In this document: positions 44,205 through 53,190 of the stretch, one piece after another | How positions within the stretch are numbered: the stretch's first letter is position 1 | Layout: every line of letters starts with the position of its first letter | NCBI RefSeq assembly: GCF_000238395.3 | Contig: NZ_CP011027.1 | Location: forward strand, 1 to 64,000 | Direction of reading: 5' to 3' | Length of the DNA stretch: 64,000 bases | From: Pseudoalteromonas arctica A 37-1-2 | GTDB lineage: Bacteria > Pseudomonadota > Gammaproteobacteria > Enterobacterales > Alteromonadaceae | Translations under genes and position numbers: made by a program | The notes under the pieces: generated by a model | What the model saw: only the letters and a program-made list of their open reading frames with translations | What the model was told of the DNA's origin: nothing | Databases searched by the model: none

Positions 44205-44639
44205 TTGGTATCTAGATTTTTAAATAATTTATCAACAATAGAGACTCTATTGTTATCATTTGAGTTAGATGACTTAAAAAATGCCAATGAAGCAAAAGCA
44301 AATTTATTCGCTTTAATTAAGGTTACTTCTAAATTTGACGAGTATCTAGAACAAATAAATGAAGTTACATTTAAACCAACTAATGCAATGTATAACAAAG
44401 GTCACCACACGTATAAGGATCATTTTAATGCTGCTAAAAATAAATTACTTTCAGTAATTAGTAGTATAAAAAGAGAAGTAAATTATGGTGCCTTAGAGTT
44501 GGTGCCCTTGGCAAAACCTGAGACAATATCACTTCCTTGGTTTTGGGATAATATTTCTATAGGAGCCCTATGGAAAATAGGCGGAGTTTTATTTATTACT
44601 CATACATTTATATTTGGCCTTGGTACGCTGTTAAATTAA
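44205..44639 (+). CDS. Hypothetical protein with C-terminal membrane anchor
   Basis: The 144-aa protein starts with TTG after AGGGA. Residues 1-110 are helical and soluble (DDLKNANEAKANLFALIKVT; HHTYKDHFNAAKNKLLSVIS). A single membrane segment ends it (ALWKIGGVLFITHTFIFGLG). The family was not recognised. The next gene, also a membrane protein, begins 12 bp on, so they form a pair. Confidence 0.5.
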   Translation: MVSRFLNNLSTIETLLLSFELDDLKNANEAKANLFALIKVTSKFDEYLEQINEVTFKPTNAMYNKGHHTYKDHFNAAKNKLLSVISSIKREVNYGALELVPLAKPETISLPWFWDNISIGALWKIGGVLFITHTFIFGLGTLLN

Positions 44640-44651
44640 CTACAGGGTAAA

Positions 44652-45203
44652 ATGTTTATAACAAGGGTTTTAAAGTCGGATAAACTTATGTCGAACATTA
44701 GCTTAGAAGCATGGAAAAGTGTTAAACAAATTCAACAAAAGTATGATTATTTTATACTCGGTTTGAGTAGTGCCCTATTTGCCTATCTTGGAGCAAAATT
44801 TGAGCCCGAGGCATTCTCGTTTTCGCAAAACTCATTTGAAATTTTTGCACTAGTATTTTTCGCTAACTCAATACTCTTTGGCATTATGAGATTAGAAAGC
44901 GATATAGCAGTGCAATCCAATGACCTTAGACAAGCTCAAGCACAAGAGAAACTTGATGTTGTTAACAAAATCCTTGCTTCACCATATAGAAATATAAACT
45001 TAGATACTGGTAACGAGACATCTAAAGCGGAAGCATTAAAAAGCAAACAAATTCTAAGCGAATTTATTTATAGTATAAATGAGCATGGTAAAGAGTTAGC
45101 CAACAACTACACGTTTAAATTTAAAGTAAGAAATTATTCTTTGTATTTTGGTTTCATACTGTTAATTTTTTCAAAATTTATAGGTATCTATCAGGCTCAG
45201 TAG
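44652..45203 (+). CDS. Two-TM membrane protein with a long cytoplasmic helix
   Basis: The 183-aa protein has hydrophobic segments at about residues 33-48 and 57-76 (FILGLSSALFAYLGAKF, then EIFALVFFANSILFGIM) and another at the C-terminus (YSLYFGFILLIFSKFIGIY). Between them is a charged helical region (SNDLRQAQAQEKLDVVNKIL). The layout reminds me of SLATT-type membrane effectors, which pair with sensors in defence loci, but that is only a topology resemblance. The ATG at 44688 is an alternative start. Confidence 0.5.
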   Translation: MFITRVLKSDKLMSNISLEAWKSVKQIQQKYDYFILGLSSALFAYLGAKFEPEAFSFSQNSFEIFALVFFANSILFGIMRLESDIAVQSNDLRQAQAQEKLDVVNKILASPYRNINLDTGNETSKAEALKSKQILSEFIYSINEHGKELANNYTFKFKVRNYSLYFGFILLIFSKFIGIYQAQ

Positions 45204-45249
45204 GCATAACAAACAACTATTGCCACTCACTTTGTTCGCTGGAACATTA

Positions 45250-45292
45250 ACATGCAGGCTCAGTCTCTTCGCTCTAATTTTAGCCTGCATGT
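45250..45292. terminator. 11-bp stem-loop downstream of the membrane-protein pair
   Basis: ACATGCAGGCT pairs with AGCCTGCATGT across a 21-nt loop, about 50 bp after the stop. It may be a terminator or part of a boundary element. A GGCGTTAAC stretch follows near 45309. Confidence 0.5.
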
Positions 45293-45562
45293 TCATACCC
45301 CAAAGTTTGGCGTTAACAATGCCTGCTATTGGCACTTTCGCTACGAACGATAACTGGATAGTTAAAATTTTAATGTCTGAAGTCAAGATTGACCCCATTA
45401 GCTTTTGATAGAGCTTCGTTCTATCCAGAATTTGAACAGATTAGTTCAGCGTTATTTGTAATATAATAACTTTGTAGTTATTTTACTTTTTGGTTACATA
45501 TGCATTTGATTAGATGCTATTTTTATTATTTCTCCATAAATTACATTATCTGAGGCAGTGGT
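45293..45562. other. Intergenic region
   Basis: No gene. TGAAGTCAAGATTGACCCC at about 45376 repeats a motif from 22699. Confidence 0.35.
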
Positions 45563-46336
45563 TTGGGTTACATATATATTGCATGGGACATAACAAAGGA
45601 GGATCAGTCTAAGTTGGGAATGACAACCCAGCAGCCCCATAAACGAATATCACAAACAGAAAATCCAGATTATGAGCTGTTTAAAGCATATGAGATTGAT
45701 GATGTTGAATTACGGCAAGTTGAGGTCGAATTACATAGAATAATGTCACAAAAATTCTCACGAAAAAGACATAAATCAACGGGCAGATTTTCGGAATGGT
45801 TTATTTGCAATCCGTCAAAAGCTCATGAATTAGTCTCTAACTTTTTAAAACAAAAATCGAATAATGATTTAAAACTTAAATACGTAAGTGATCAGATAGA
45901 GATAGAAAACCTAGAAATCACTTCTGACACAACCGTTATTTGTCAAAGTGACTTAAAGGAAAAACTCAAGGAGCGTTTACAGTCCAGAAAAGATGGAACT
46001 TATCAAAGCCCCTACAAAAAATCCCCTCGACTAAATAGCAAGAAATCACAAGGCAGTAGTTCGAAGACTTTACCTGAATCACCTGCGGTTACGGTTGCAA
46101 AACAAAACGAACTTAAAAAAAAGTTAAAAGCTCGTTTGCAATCGAGAAAGGATGGTAGCTATGAAAGCCCTTACGATAGCCCTCATAGGGTAAACCGACA
46201 TAAAACACAGGAAGTTAGTTTGAAGGCTTTATCCGATTTTCCTCAGGATAGGAGTTCAAAACAAAACGAACTTAAGGAAAGGTTAAAAGCTCGTTTGCAA
46301 TCGAGAAAGGATGGCACCTACGAAAGTCCATATTAA
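45563..46336 (+). CDS. GIY-YIG/T5orf172-type nuclease with a triplicated C-terminal motif
   Basis: The 257-aa protein starts with TTG. Residues 1-95 resemble the GIY-YIG-like T5orf172/MUG113 domain: GYIYIAWDITKEDQSKLGMT, a His/Arg region VELHRIMSQKFSRKRHKSTG and RFSEWF with the conserved Glu. The C-terminal half is basic and contains three copies of a 21-residue motif, about 50 residues apart: LKEKLKERLQSRKDGTYQS, LKKKLKARLQSRKDGSYES and LKERLKARLQSRKDGTYES, each followed by PY. The last copy is the very C-terminus. Such a repeat is a likely DNA, RNA or partner docking tail. I know of no family with it. Confidence 0.6.
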   Translation: MGYIYIAWDITKEDQSKLGMTTQQPHKRISQTENPDYELFKAYEIDDVELRQVEVELHRIMSQKFSRKRHKSTGRFSEWFICNPSKAHELVSNFLKQKSNNDLKLKYVSDQIEIENLEITSDTTVICQSDLKEKLKERLQSRKDGTYQSPYKKSPRLNSKKSQGSSSKTLPESPAVTVAKQNELKKKLKARLQSRKDGSYESPYDSPHRVNRHKTQEVSLKALSDFPQDRSSKQNELKERLKARLQSRKDGTYESPY

Positions 46337-46710
46337 AAAGATAAGTACTGGGATTATGAGCAAAAAAGCAGTTGACCACTTCATACAGTATGGTTCGAAT
46401 TTTATTGACCACTACACAGCACATTTCTTGGTCTGAACTTAAAAATGGATAGGTCTCAAACGAGCGAATAGCGGACGGTCAGGAAAAACTCGTTTTTGGA
46501 CAGAATGAGTCAACGACTTTTCTAAATTAGCAAAAGATAGATTAATTCAAGTATGGCAAAATCCGCTCGGCAAAAGGTATGACCTGCCCCCAATTAATTC
46601 ACTAAGTTAAAGATTTAGATCAGATGATTCATAACCTCAAGAAACAGCACAAAGCCTGTGCTGTTTAATTTTATTATGCTCAATTAGTTGTATTGCCCGA
46701 TATGAATAAG
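46337..46710. other. Intergenic region with a decayed coding fragment
   Basis: A frame near 46515-46595 reads VNDFSKLAKDRLIQVWQNPL with GKRYDLPPINS but has no start, so it is probably the end of a lost gene. TGTAGTGGTCAATAAAATTC runs on the minus strand at about 46405-46386. Confidence 0.4.
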
Positions 46711-48579
46711 CTACATAATCTCTGGCAAAGGTGGTTTTTCTTTACCTATACGAGCCTTGAAGTTATGAATATCCGTTTCGAAATTTTTGTCTTCTGTTTT
46801 TAGAGCAAATTTTAACATACCATCTGTAAATCTAGTTAGGTTCAAATGATTTGATATGCGCTCATGCTTGAGGATTTTTCCATAAAGTAAGTTATGATCT
46901 ATATAATCAATAGATATAACAGAAACATAATCATTGTATTTTAGGTATCTTGCATTAATTCTTTGCCTATGTGCAAATTGAATCCTACAATAATCTCTTA
47001 ATATCAACCCACAACTTTCAATTAATTTAGATGAATCGCCAAGCTCATATTTTTGAGCAGAGTTTAATATTTTATCAAAATGATATGACAATGATAAGAA
47101 ATCTTCCTTACTGAAGTATTTTAATGCATCACTTATTAAAAATTTGTAGTTCTTCTCTTGATTGTCAATTACGTCATTTAGTAAGTTATTTAGCATTTCC
47201 TCGTCAAAATTTAAAGTATATGTTTCACTATAAAGTTCTTTAAGAAATTCAATAAAATCCTTATATTCTAGTTGGAAGTCTAGGTTAGGGTTATCTATAA
47301 AGTCCAATTCTACTGGGTATGTTTCTGTAGGAACTTGCAGTTTCTTTTTGTTTATAGAATTTAAGTTATATTCAAGATATGCTTCACGTCTAATCGGTGA
47401 TGTTGAAAGTGTTAGAATGAATTTGTAAGATAGCTCTGAGTCGTTTAGATAAGTGACAATCAAAATGACTGTAGACATAATTTTCTTTTTTAGCAATTGA
47501 TCAAAGTTGGTGTGCGTCACCATGTTATCAAGCACATTACAAATGGTTTTAATTAGTCTTTCTTTCTGATTGCTACAAAGAAGATAATACATACCATCGA
47601 CTATATTTTGTACTATTTGAAAAGAGTTGTGAAAGCTCTCGTCTCCGAAAATTAAATCCAGCGCGGTTGAATATGCACCAGATGTTATTTCTGGATAATA
47701 TTTTAATATAGTGTGGTCATTAATATACTCGTATAGTCTATCATTATCTTTATCATCTAACCTCATCGATGAAAGCTCTTTCCTTCTAGACTTAATCCAC
47801 TCACCAGCTTTGATTTTTTCATTTATTTTTGTTCGTCTTTTAAAAATCATTGGTGTGTAATCTGGAAGATAATCAGGAGAAATTTTCTCTCCGAAAACTG
47901 AAATTTTCATTTCGTTTTGTAAATCATAATTATCTTCAAAATACTCAGTGGACTGAGATATTATAAATCCTATATTATCATAGTGAGAGAAAGGTTTTCC
48001 CACGTTACCACTATTTGGTTGAGTCCATGCAGGGAAGGCTGATTTAATTTCCGTTCCTTTGAACTGAATAACTATTTTCATAGTTTTCATTGGTTCATCA
48101 TTATTGATGTAACCTATGATCTGACCATTACTTCGTTGAGTTATATCTTCATTCTCTAATGCCTCATCAATTGCCTCGATGACAGCATTTCTATCAAAAT
48201 GCTTAGGGAAAAGAGTTTTCCATAGGTAGCCAGATTTATAATAATCGTCTGGATACATTGTTATTTTAGCTGCTTTACCCGAAAATAAGTCTCTGGGTAG
48301 CCTTAACGTGATAACTCCATTGCTAAGCTCTCTAGCGTAATACCAGTATTTGTGAATGTTACTGTTGAAAAAGTGTAAGTGAGAAAGTTCTTTGTTATAA
48401 TTATTTCTAAAGGTGTTCCATCCGCTACAGGAATGTAAACCACCTCTCAGCACAGTCATATTGTCATCACCTTGCTGAGTTCTTACTACAAAGTTACCTT
48501 CATAGACATGCGTGACAGCCTCTTCGCTAAGTCTTAGTTTTTTACCATCTGACTGTATATATTCTTTAATAATTTTCAT
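46711..48579 (-). CDS. Large orphan protein, unknown function
   Basis: This 622-aa protein was not recognised. It has a compact N-terminal domain (VTHVYEGNFVVRTQQGDDNM then LRGGLHSCSGWNTFRNNYN) and a long helical C-terminal part without membrane segments. The segment ATG at 48579 is well placed. It is more AT-rich than its neighbours and is the only minus-strand unit in this stretch, which suggests separate acquisition. It may be a defence or toxin-like protein, but nothing in the sequence proves it. Confidence 0.5.
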   Translation of the reverse strand: MKIIKEYIQSDGKKLRLSEEAVTHVYEGNFVVRTQQGDDNMTVLRGGLHSCSGWNTFRNNYNKELSHLHFFNSNIHKYWYYARELSNGVITLRLPRDLFSGKAAKITMYPDDYYKSGYLWKTLFPKHFDRNAVIEAIDEALENEDITQRSNGQIIGYINNDEPMKTMKIVIQFKGTEIKSAFPAWTQPNSGNVGKPFSHYDNIGFIISQSTEYFEDNYDLQNEMKISVFGEKISPDYLPDYTPMIFKRRTKINEKIKAGEWIKSRRKELSSMRLDDKDNDRLYEYINDHTILKYYPEITSGAYSTALDLIFGDESFHNSFQIVQNIVDGMYYLLCSNQKERLIKTICNVLDNMVTHTNFDQLLKKKIMSTVILIVTYLNDSELSYKFILTLSTSPIRREAYLEYNLNSINKKKLQVPTETYPVELDFIDNPNLDFQLEYKDFIEFLKELYSETYTLNFDEEMLNNLLNDVIDNQEKNYKFLISDALKYFSKEDFLSLSYHFDKILNSAQKYELGDSSKLIESCGLILRDYCRIQFAHRQRINARYLKYNDYVSVISIDYIDHNLLYGKILKHERISNHLNLTRFTDGMLKFALKTEDKNFETDIHNFKARIGKEKPPLPEIM

Positions 48580-49135
48580 ATTTCAATAAACTTTTGTTAA
48601 ACACTTGAGATATGATTTGTTAATTGTAATCTTTACTATGAATACTGTTAGGGAGATATACTTACGAATCATATAGTTAGTTGAACCAGAGGAAATTGAT
48701 GCTTCACCTCCTCCAGTACACTGTGTTGCATAAGGAAAAGTAAGTCAATTGATGCTGAGGAGTAGCTAGTAGAAAAATGTCGAAACTCACAATGAGGTAT
48801 AAACGAGTTAGTACCAATGACCGCTCATGGCACGTTCCTGAAGCCTGCTGTGAGCGAAAACCGGCCAGTCAAGAATTATGATGCATTAAGTCAAAATTTT
48901 ACCCTTTTGGCTTTTAGCCTGAATAGTAAATTCACTTGGGCAGTATTGGTTTATTGAATTGAACTAAGTGTCTATTTTAGCTTTACAGTTTAAATTTACC
49001 CTCAAGATGCTATGAATTTGTGAGGTTACCTTTTCATGGTCAAAAATTTAACCACATGATGGTATTGCTGTATGCTAAACGATAGTTAGTTGACCACTAC
49101 AATCCTGTAAGTCAATAGTATCTGTTGGAGACCTT
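48580..49135. other. Divergent intergenic region
   Basis: No gene is seen. ATGACCGCTCATGGCACG at 48819-48836 and GAGCGAAAACCGGCCAGTCA at about 48853 are boundary motifs that recur near 36297, 50654 and 53191. TGACCACTACAAT near 49091 belongs to the GTAGTGGTCA group. Confidence 0.4.
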
Positions 49136-49165
49136 ATGAATATTATAAAAGAAGAAACTTTATGA
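49136..49165 (+). CDS. Possible nine-residue leader peptide coupled to the HNH gene
   Basis: An ATG at 49136 with GGAG six bases upstream opens MNIIKEETL, whose stop overlaps the HNH start (ATGA at 49162-49165). The better ribosome-binding site belongs to this leader, so the nuclease may be translated by re-initiation. Confidence 0.35.
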   Translation: MNIIKEETL

Positions 49166-49995
49166 TACAGCTCAGTGAACTTAGGCCATCTGGGAAGCAG
49201 CGTGTTTATGATATTTTAACCGCATTAGAGTTTGATATGGCTGATTGGAGTGAATCACTTACCAATAAAGAGCGTAGCCCGTCGTCAAATCCAAAATATT
49301 GCTATAATTGGTCTTTTGTTCGTGATGATAAAAAAGTCATTGTTCTCTTTTTGTGGTATGAAGAAATGCGAATTATCAACGGGAGAATCTATCAAGAGCA
49401 TAGCTTCAAGAAGTATGCTGAGGAGCAAGAAAAGGGGAGAAAGAAACGTTCGCTTGAAATTGACTATGCGATAGGGTTGGCATATGAGAAGAAATTATCT
49501 ATTGATGTTGTAATATGCCAAGGAAACGAAAATACTAAAGGGGTTCTTAAAAGAGAACTGGATCAAGAAAAGTGGTTTGTGACTGGTTATGATGACAAAA
49601 CTGGAGCTTGCATTATCGAAAGAGGCAACAGCTACCAACCTTCTAAGCTTGCTGACCAGTTTGATGCGAACAATATTAAAAATCCAAAATACGAATACGA
49701 AAAGTATGGAGTTGAGTATGCCCGTTCAAGTGTTATACGAAGAAAAGTATTGCTACGATCAAATGGTAAGTGTGAGTACTGTTTATCAGATGGATTCATT
49801 ACAAACAGCGGCGATAAATACTTGGAAACACACCATATCCTCCCTTTAAGTCAAGGCGGCGATGATTCATTTATAAATGTTATTGCACTATGTCCTAAAG
49901 ACCACCGAAAGGCTCATTTTGAAAAAGACTCTTTTCTAACTCAGGAAAGTTTGAGCAATATAGTGAAAGCAAAGCTTACAGTTGGGAACTGCTAA
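49162..49995 (+). CDS. HNH endonuclease, restriction-like
   Basis: The 277-aa protein has a C-terminal HNH nuclease: CEYCLSDGF near residue 205, LETHHILPLSQGGDD near 223 with the ββα-metal His pair, and ALCPKDHRKAHFEKD with the closing Cys and His. The N-terminal 180 residues (SELRPSGKQRVYDILTALEF, later YNWSFVRDDKKVIVLFLWYE) look like a separate specificity domain, as in McrA-type modification-dependent enzymes. No methylase is nearby, so a type IV-like role is plausible. Confidence 0.75.
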   Translation: MIQLSELRPSGKQRVYDILTALEFDMADWSESLTNKERSPSSNPKYCYNWSFVRDDKKVIVLFLWYEEMRIINGRIYQEHSFKKYAEEQEKGRKKRSLEIDYAIGLAYEKKLSIDVVICQGNENTKGVLKRELDQEKWFVTGYDDKTGACIIERGNSYQPSKLADQFDANNIKNPKYEYEKYGVEYARSSVIRRKVLLRSNGKCEYCLSDGFITNSGDKYLETHHILPLSQGGDDSFINVIALCPKDHRKAHFEKDSFLTQESLSNIVKAKLTVGNC

Positions 49996-50020
49996 AATTT
50001 TATAAGGAATCGATCTTAGC

Positions 50021-50584
50021 ATGGAAAAATTATTGATCGGAATAGCTGGTGTCTTTGTAGGGGCTTTACTAACTATCCTCAGAGAATTTTTTAATGAATG
50101 GCGCTCAAAAAGGAATGATGCTCGATATTTAGCTGTAAGAGTTTCGTGCCAGCTAGACCATTTTATTTCAGGGTGTTTTGAGGTGGTATGTGACAATGGA
50201 GTGGAAGATCAGCAAGGTTGCTTAGTGACAAATAGTAAAACACCTACTATCGACTTAGATGGTATAGATGGAAAGTGGCAGTCAATGAGGTTTGACTTGA
50301 TGTATAGAATATTGGACTTGCCTAATCGCCTTAACTACGCAAAAGAAGTTATTTCCATAGCAGCGGAATATGGTGATGGAGCACCTGATTACAGAGATGC
50401 TTTTAGGGCTAGGCAATATCAATATGCACTTCTTGGAATTGAGGCCAATGAAATAGCAGAAACTTTGAGGAGTAAATACTCAATGCCAAAAAAATGTTAC
50501 GAAACTTGGAACCCATTAGAGAGGTTTATTGAAAAAAAAGCTGAGATTGATGCAATCGAGAATAATAGAAAGTGTAGCAGTTAA
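50021..50584 (+). CDS. Membrane-anchored hypothetical protein
   Basis: This 187-aa protein starts with one membrane segment (LLIGIAGVFVGALLTILREF, residues 4-23) followed by a basic stretch, so the body lies in the cytoplasm. The rest is helical with conserved-looking aromatic residues (RFDLMYRILDLPNRLNYAKE). The gene is 25 bp after the HNH gene and may share its transcript. The family is unknown. It may be a membrane partner or sensor. Confidence 0.5.
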   Translation: MEKLLIGIAGVFVGALLTILREFFNEWRSKRNDARYLAVRVSCQLDHFISGCFEVVCDNGVEDQQGCLVTNSKTPTIDLDGIDGKWQSMRFDLMYRILDLPNRLNYAKEVISIAAEYGDGAPDYRDAFRARQYQYALLGIEANEIAETLRSKYSMPKKCYETWNPLERFIEKKAEIDAIENNRKCSS

Positions 50585-50821
50585 TATTATAAATTTTGGA
50601 TTTTTAAAAAGTTCTGTCGTTAAGGCTAACTTGACGAAGTCCGACTTAGAGCGAAAAGCGGTCTTTGATAAAACTTCTTACCTGCCCCATGTCGCTTATT
50701 AGGGCTTGCTTTGTGTAGGCAAAACAATTTAAAGTTTGAATGATTTAGATTCATATAAAGCAAGGATTAGCTTTTCTCTTCTCTTTTGAAAGTTCCTTGT
50801 CCAAAAATAAACAGGCGATGT
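50585..50821. other. Intergenic region with boundary motif
   Basis: CGAAGTCCGACTTAGAGCG then AAAAGCGGTCTTTGA at about 50635-50668 is a member of the boundary repeat group. No gene is seen. Confidence 0.4.
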
Positions 50822-51862
50822 ATGGCAATTAAACACGTAATTATTCATGTTGTAAAACGTGACAAAGATGGTGAACGACTTTCAAAGCAACTCAGGAATA
50901 ATGAGAATAGCACGCAAGGAATGACAGCACAGCTAACGGACGGATTGTTGGAACTTTTTTCAAATGCTCATCTCAATATCGGCGAATTTGGTGTAGATGG
51001 AGATAATGAAGTTGAACCTGCCTTTGAGCAGAAACTAAAAAAGTACTACGACGATGAATGTAAATGTTCTGACTTTATTGCTATGACAAAAGAATTGGCG
51101 AACAAATATGAAAGTGTCATCGTAGGTGATCAACTACATTCTGTTAAAGGCGGTTATCTGGTGTTTTATCAATATGAAAGAAACGATGATGATTGGTTGG
51201 CTGTAGCTATTTTGAATAAAACCGAAGGCATCGATGTAGCAGCTAATCTGGAAGTTGTAGCCAGTGAAATCTTAGATTTGAAAAGGCTTCATTTAGGAGC
51301 CGCTATCAACCTTACTCAATGGAAAAGTGAATTAAGCACAAGATATGTTCGCTTCCGAACAGGCTTAGCAGCCGACGTGAGAGATTATTTTGAAAAATTT
51401 ATCGGGTGTCAAAGAGATAAGCTGGCAGCAACTGTTGAAACCAAGAAATTAAAAAGTGCTATACAAGATTACGCAAAGAACGCTTGTGGCATGGACGATG
51501 ATGTCGTGTCACAAAAAGTTGCACAAGCGCATGATTACATTAAAGAGCAACAAAAACTTGGGAATCAAGTCCAATTGAGCCATGTATCAAATCATGTTTT
51601 TCCAGATCGTGCAGATGAATTTGCTAGGCAGGCGAAAGAAATACATGATTTGCCTGAAGAGCTTGCTATTGACGCAAAGGTACTAAAAAGCTACAAAAAA
51701 CTTTCTGGTAGAGGAAAGGGTATTGCGATTAGCTTTGATAGAGGTATGCTAAACACCACTGTAAAATATGACGATGGAGAGCTTACCTTTTCAGAAATCC
51801 CTGACTCTTTGCGTGCAGCGATTGAAGAAGAGCTAGAAGACGATCTTGGTCAAGATAACTAA
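50822..51862 (+). CDS. NdpA/YejK-like nucleoid-associated protein
   Basis: The 346-aa protein belongs to the 37-kDa nucleoid-associated family (NdpA/YejK). Matches include MAIKHVIIHVVKRDKDGERL at the N-terminus, YLVFYQYERNDDDWLAVAIL near residue 115, and HLGAAINLTQWKSE near 158. I start at ATG 50822, giving MAIKHV; a frame opens further upstream at 50786. It shares one base with the next gene (TAATG), so they are translationally coupled. NdpA is normally a single chromosomal gene; here it sits in a cargo zone with a membrane partner. Confidence 0.75.
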   Translation: MAIKHVIIHVVKRDKDGERLSKQLRNNENSTQGMTAQLTDGLLELFSNAHLNIGEFGVDGDNEVEPAFEQKLKKYYDDECKCSDFIAMTKELANKYESVIVGDQLHSVKGGYLVFYQYERNDDDWLAVAILNKTEGIDVAANLEVVASEILDLKRLHLGAAINLTQWKSELSTRYVRFRTGLAADVRDYFEKFIGCQRDKLAATVETKKLKSAIQDYAKNACGMDDDVVSQKVAQAHDYIKEQQKLGNQVQLSHVSNHVFPDRADEFARQAKEIHDLPEELAIDAKVLKSYKKLSGRGKGIAISFDRGMLNTTVKYDDGELTFSEIPDSLRAAIEEELEDDLGQDN

Positions 51863-53061
51863 TGAGCACCCAAATTCTCGACGCATATGCCGCAGTTTTC
51901 GCTGCACTTGATGAAAAAGAACTTCAAGACGGTGAATTTAAAGGATGGCTTCGTCTTACACCACAACTAAAAGATAAGTTGGAGTTACTAGCTGATGCGG
52001 GATTAACTACAGGTTCGTACGACTTTAATAAAGATGGGAAGCCCTTTTCTAGCGCAAACCTCAGCCAACTTAAGCCAGCACACTTTGAAAATAATATACG
52101 ATTTTACATCGAGCTAACCGCACAACAAATCAAGTCAGACTATTCAATTTGTTCTGAATGGAATGAACTTCTGGCTAATGAGCTACGTGTAAAATCACCA
52201 GTTAAATATATTTTTTTCACTAACACTAGTACGTTATTGACACCAGATAGTGGAGACGAAAAATATGTTAATTATCTGAATGTGCACAAGGCCTATGAGT
52301 TTGTAAAAGAGTTGGCTGAATCTACTGAAGGTGGAGATAGTACCATTTTCTATGAGCGACCTTTGAATTTCGAGTTTGTTTTGAAGGAGTCTGATTTAAC
52401 GCACTCGATTGACCTTGATGCCCTTAAGAAGCTGCTGAGTAAAGATTTACACAAAGAAGCAATCACTTGCTTAATGTGCAGGGAGTTAGTTTCGTTTCTT
52501 AAAGATAATACGTTGAGGCAGCGGTTTAGCTATTTGATACAACATATGGACTCTTTGGTGTCGAATGTGCTTTTAAGCTACCAAAGCTATGTAGAAAATT
52601 ACACTTTTGATAAAGTGCGTAAGGAATATTTGGAAAAGCGTACTGAGTATGTAAGCAAAATTCATGGGGTCTTTGACAATATAGCGACTAAACTTTTATC
52701 CCTGCCGGCGGGTATTTGGTTTGCAACCACTCAAATAAAGGAAATTGAAATAGGTGGCTTAGAAACGATGGCATTCGCAAAAAATGTGTCTGTTATTGTT
52801 ACAGTGTCAGTATTAGCGGTATTACTAATTTTTAATTTGTTCGGTCAATTTTCAACAATTAGTACTATGAGTAAGGAATATCGCGGTGTATTCAATGCAT
52901 TAGCTAAAACTTACGAAGATGAGGCTCCGGAGATAGGAAAAGCCAAAAGCGATATTGAAAGCGCGCAGACCCAGGTTGAAATCAAATTATACATTGCTAT
53001 ATGCGCAACACTTTCTCTTGTTGGATTAACAATTTGGATGTTTTGTAAAGCTTATAATTAA
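51862..53061 (+). CDS. Membrane protein coupled to the NdpA-like gene
   Basis: The 399-aa protein has a long soluble N-terminal part (residues 1-300, with EFKGWLRLTPQLKDKLELLA and DKVRKEYLEKRTEYVSKIHG) and two C-terminal membrane segments at about 308-329 (NVSVIVTVSVLAVLLIFNLF) and 378-395 (IAICATLSLVGLTIWMF), separated by an acidic helix of about 45 residues. Its start overlaps the NdpA stop. A DNA-associated protein plus a membrane effector is the general plan of abortive-infection systems, but this pair is not one I can name. Confidence 0.55.
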   Translation: MSTQILDAYAAVFAALDEKELQDGEFKGWLRLTPQLKDKLELLADAGLTTGSYDFNKDGKPFSSANLSQLKPAHFENNIRFYIELTAQQIKSDYSICSEWNELLANELRVKSPVKYIFFTNTSTLLTPDSGDEKYVNYLNVHKAYEFVKELAESTEGGDSTIFYERPLNFEFVLKESDLTHSIDLDALKKLLSKDLHKEAITCLMCRELVSFLKDNTLRQRFSYLIQHMDSLVSNVLLSYQSYVENYTFDKVRKEYLEKRTEYVSKIHGVFDNIATKLLSLPAGIWFATTQIKEIEIGGLETMAFAKNVSVIVTVSVLAVLLIFNLFGQFSTISTMSKEYRGVFNALAKTYEDEAPEIGKAKSDIESAQTQVEIKLYIAICATLSLVGLTIWMFCKAYN

Positions 53062-53190
53062 TAACAAGCCTCCTTCTTAACTACCATTTTCTCAAAGTAG
53101 TGGTACTTTCATAGTGTCTAGTGATGTGTGATTTTTCAATCAATGGAGTCAGAGTTTTTGATTTTAACAATACTATTTAACGGCTGCTTC

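Noticed and set aside
45204..45330. Integron attC-like site
   Set aside because: GCATAACAAAC and GGCGTTAAC look attC-like and a hairpin is present, but the core sites do not fit the RYYYAAC/GTTRRRY pair, so I call only a stem-loop.
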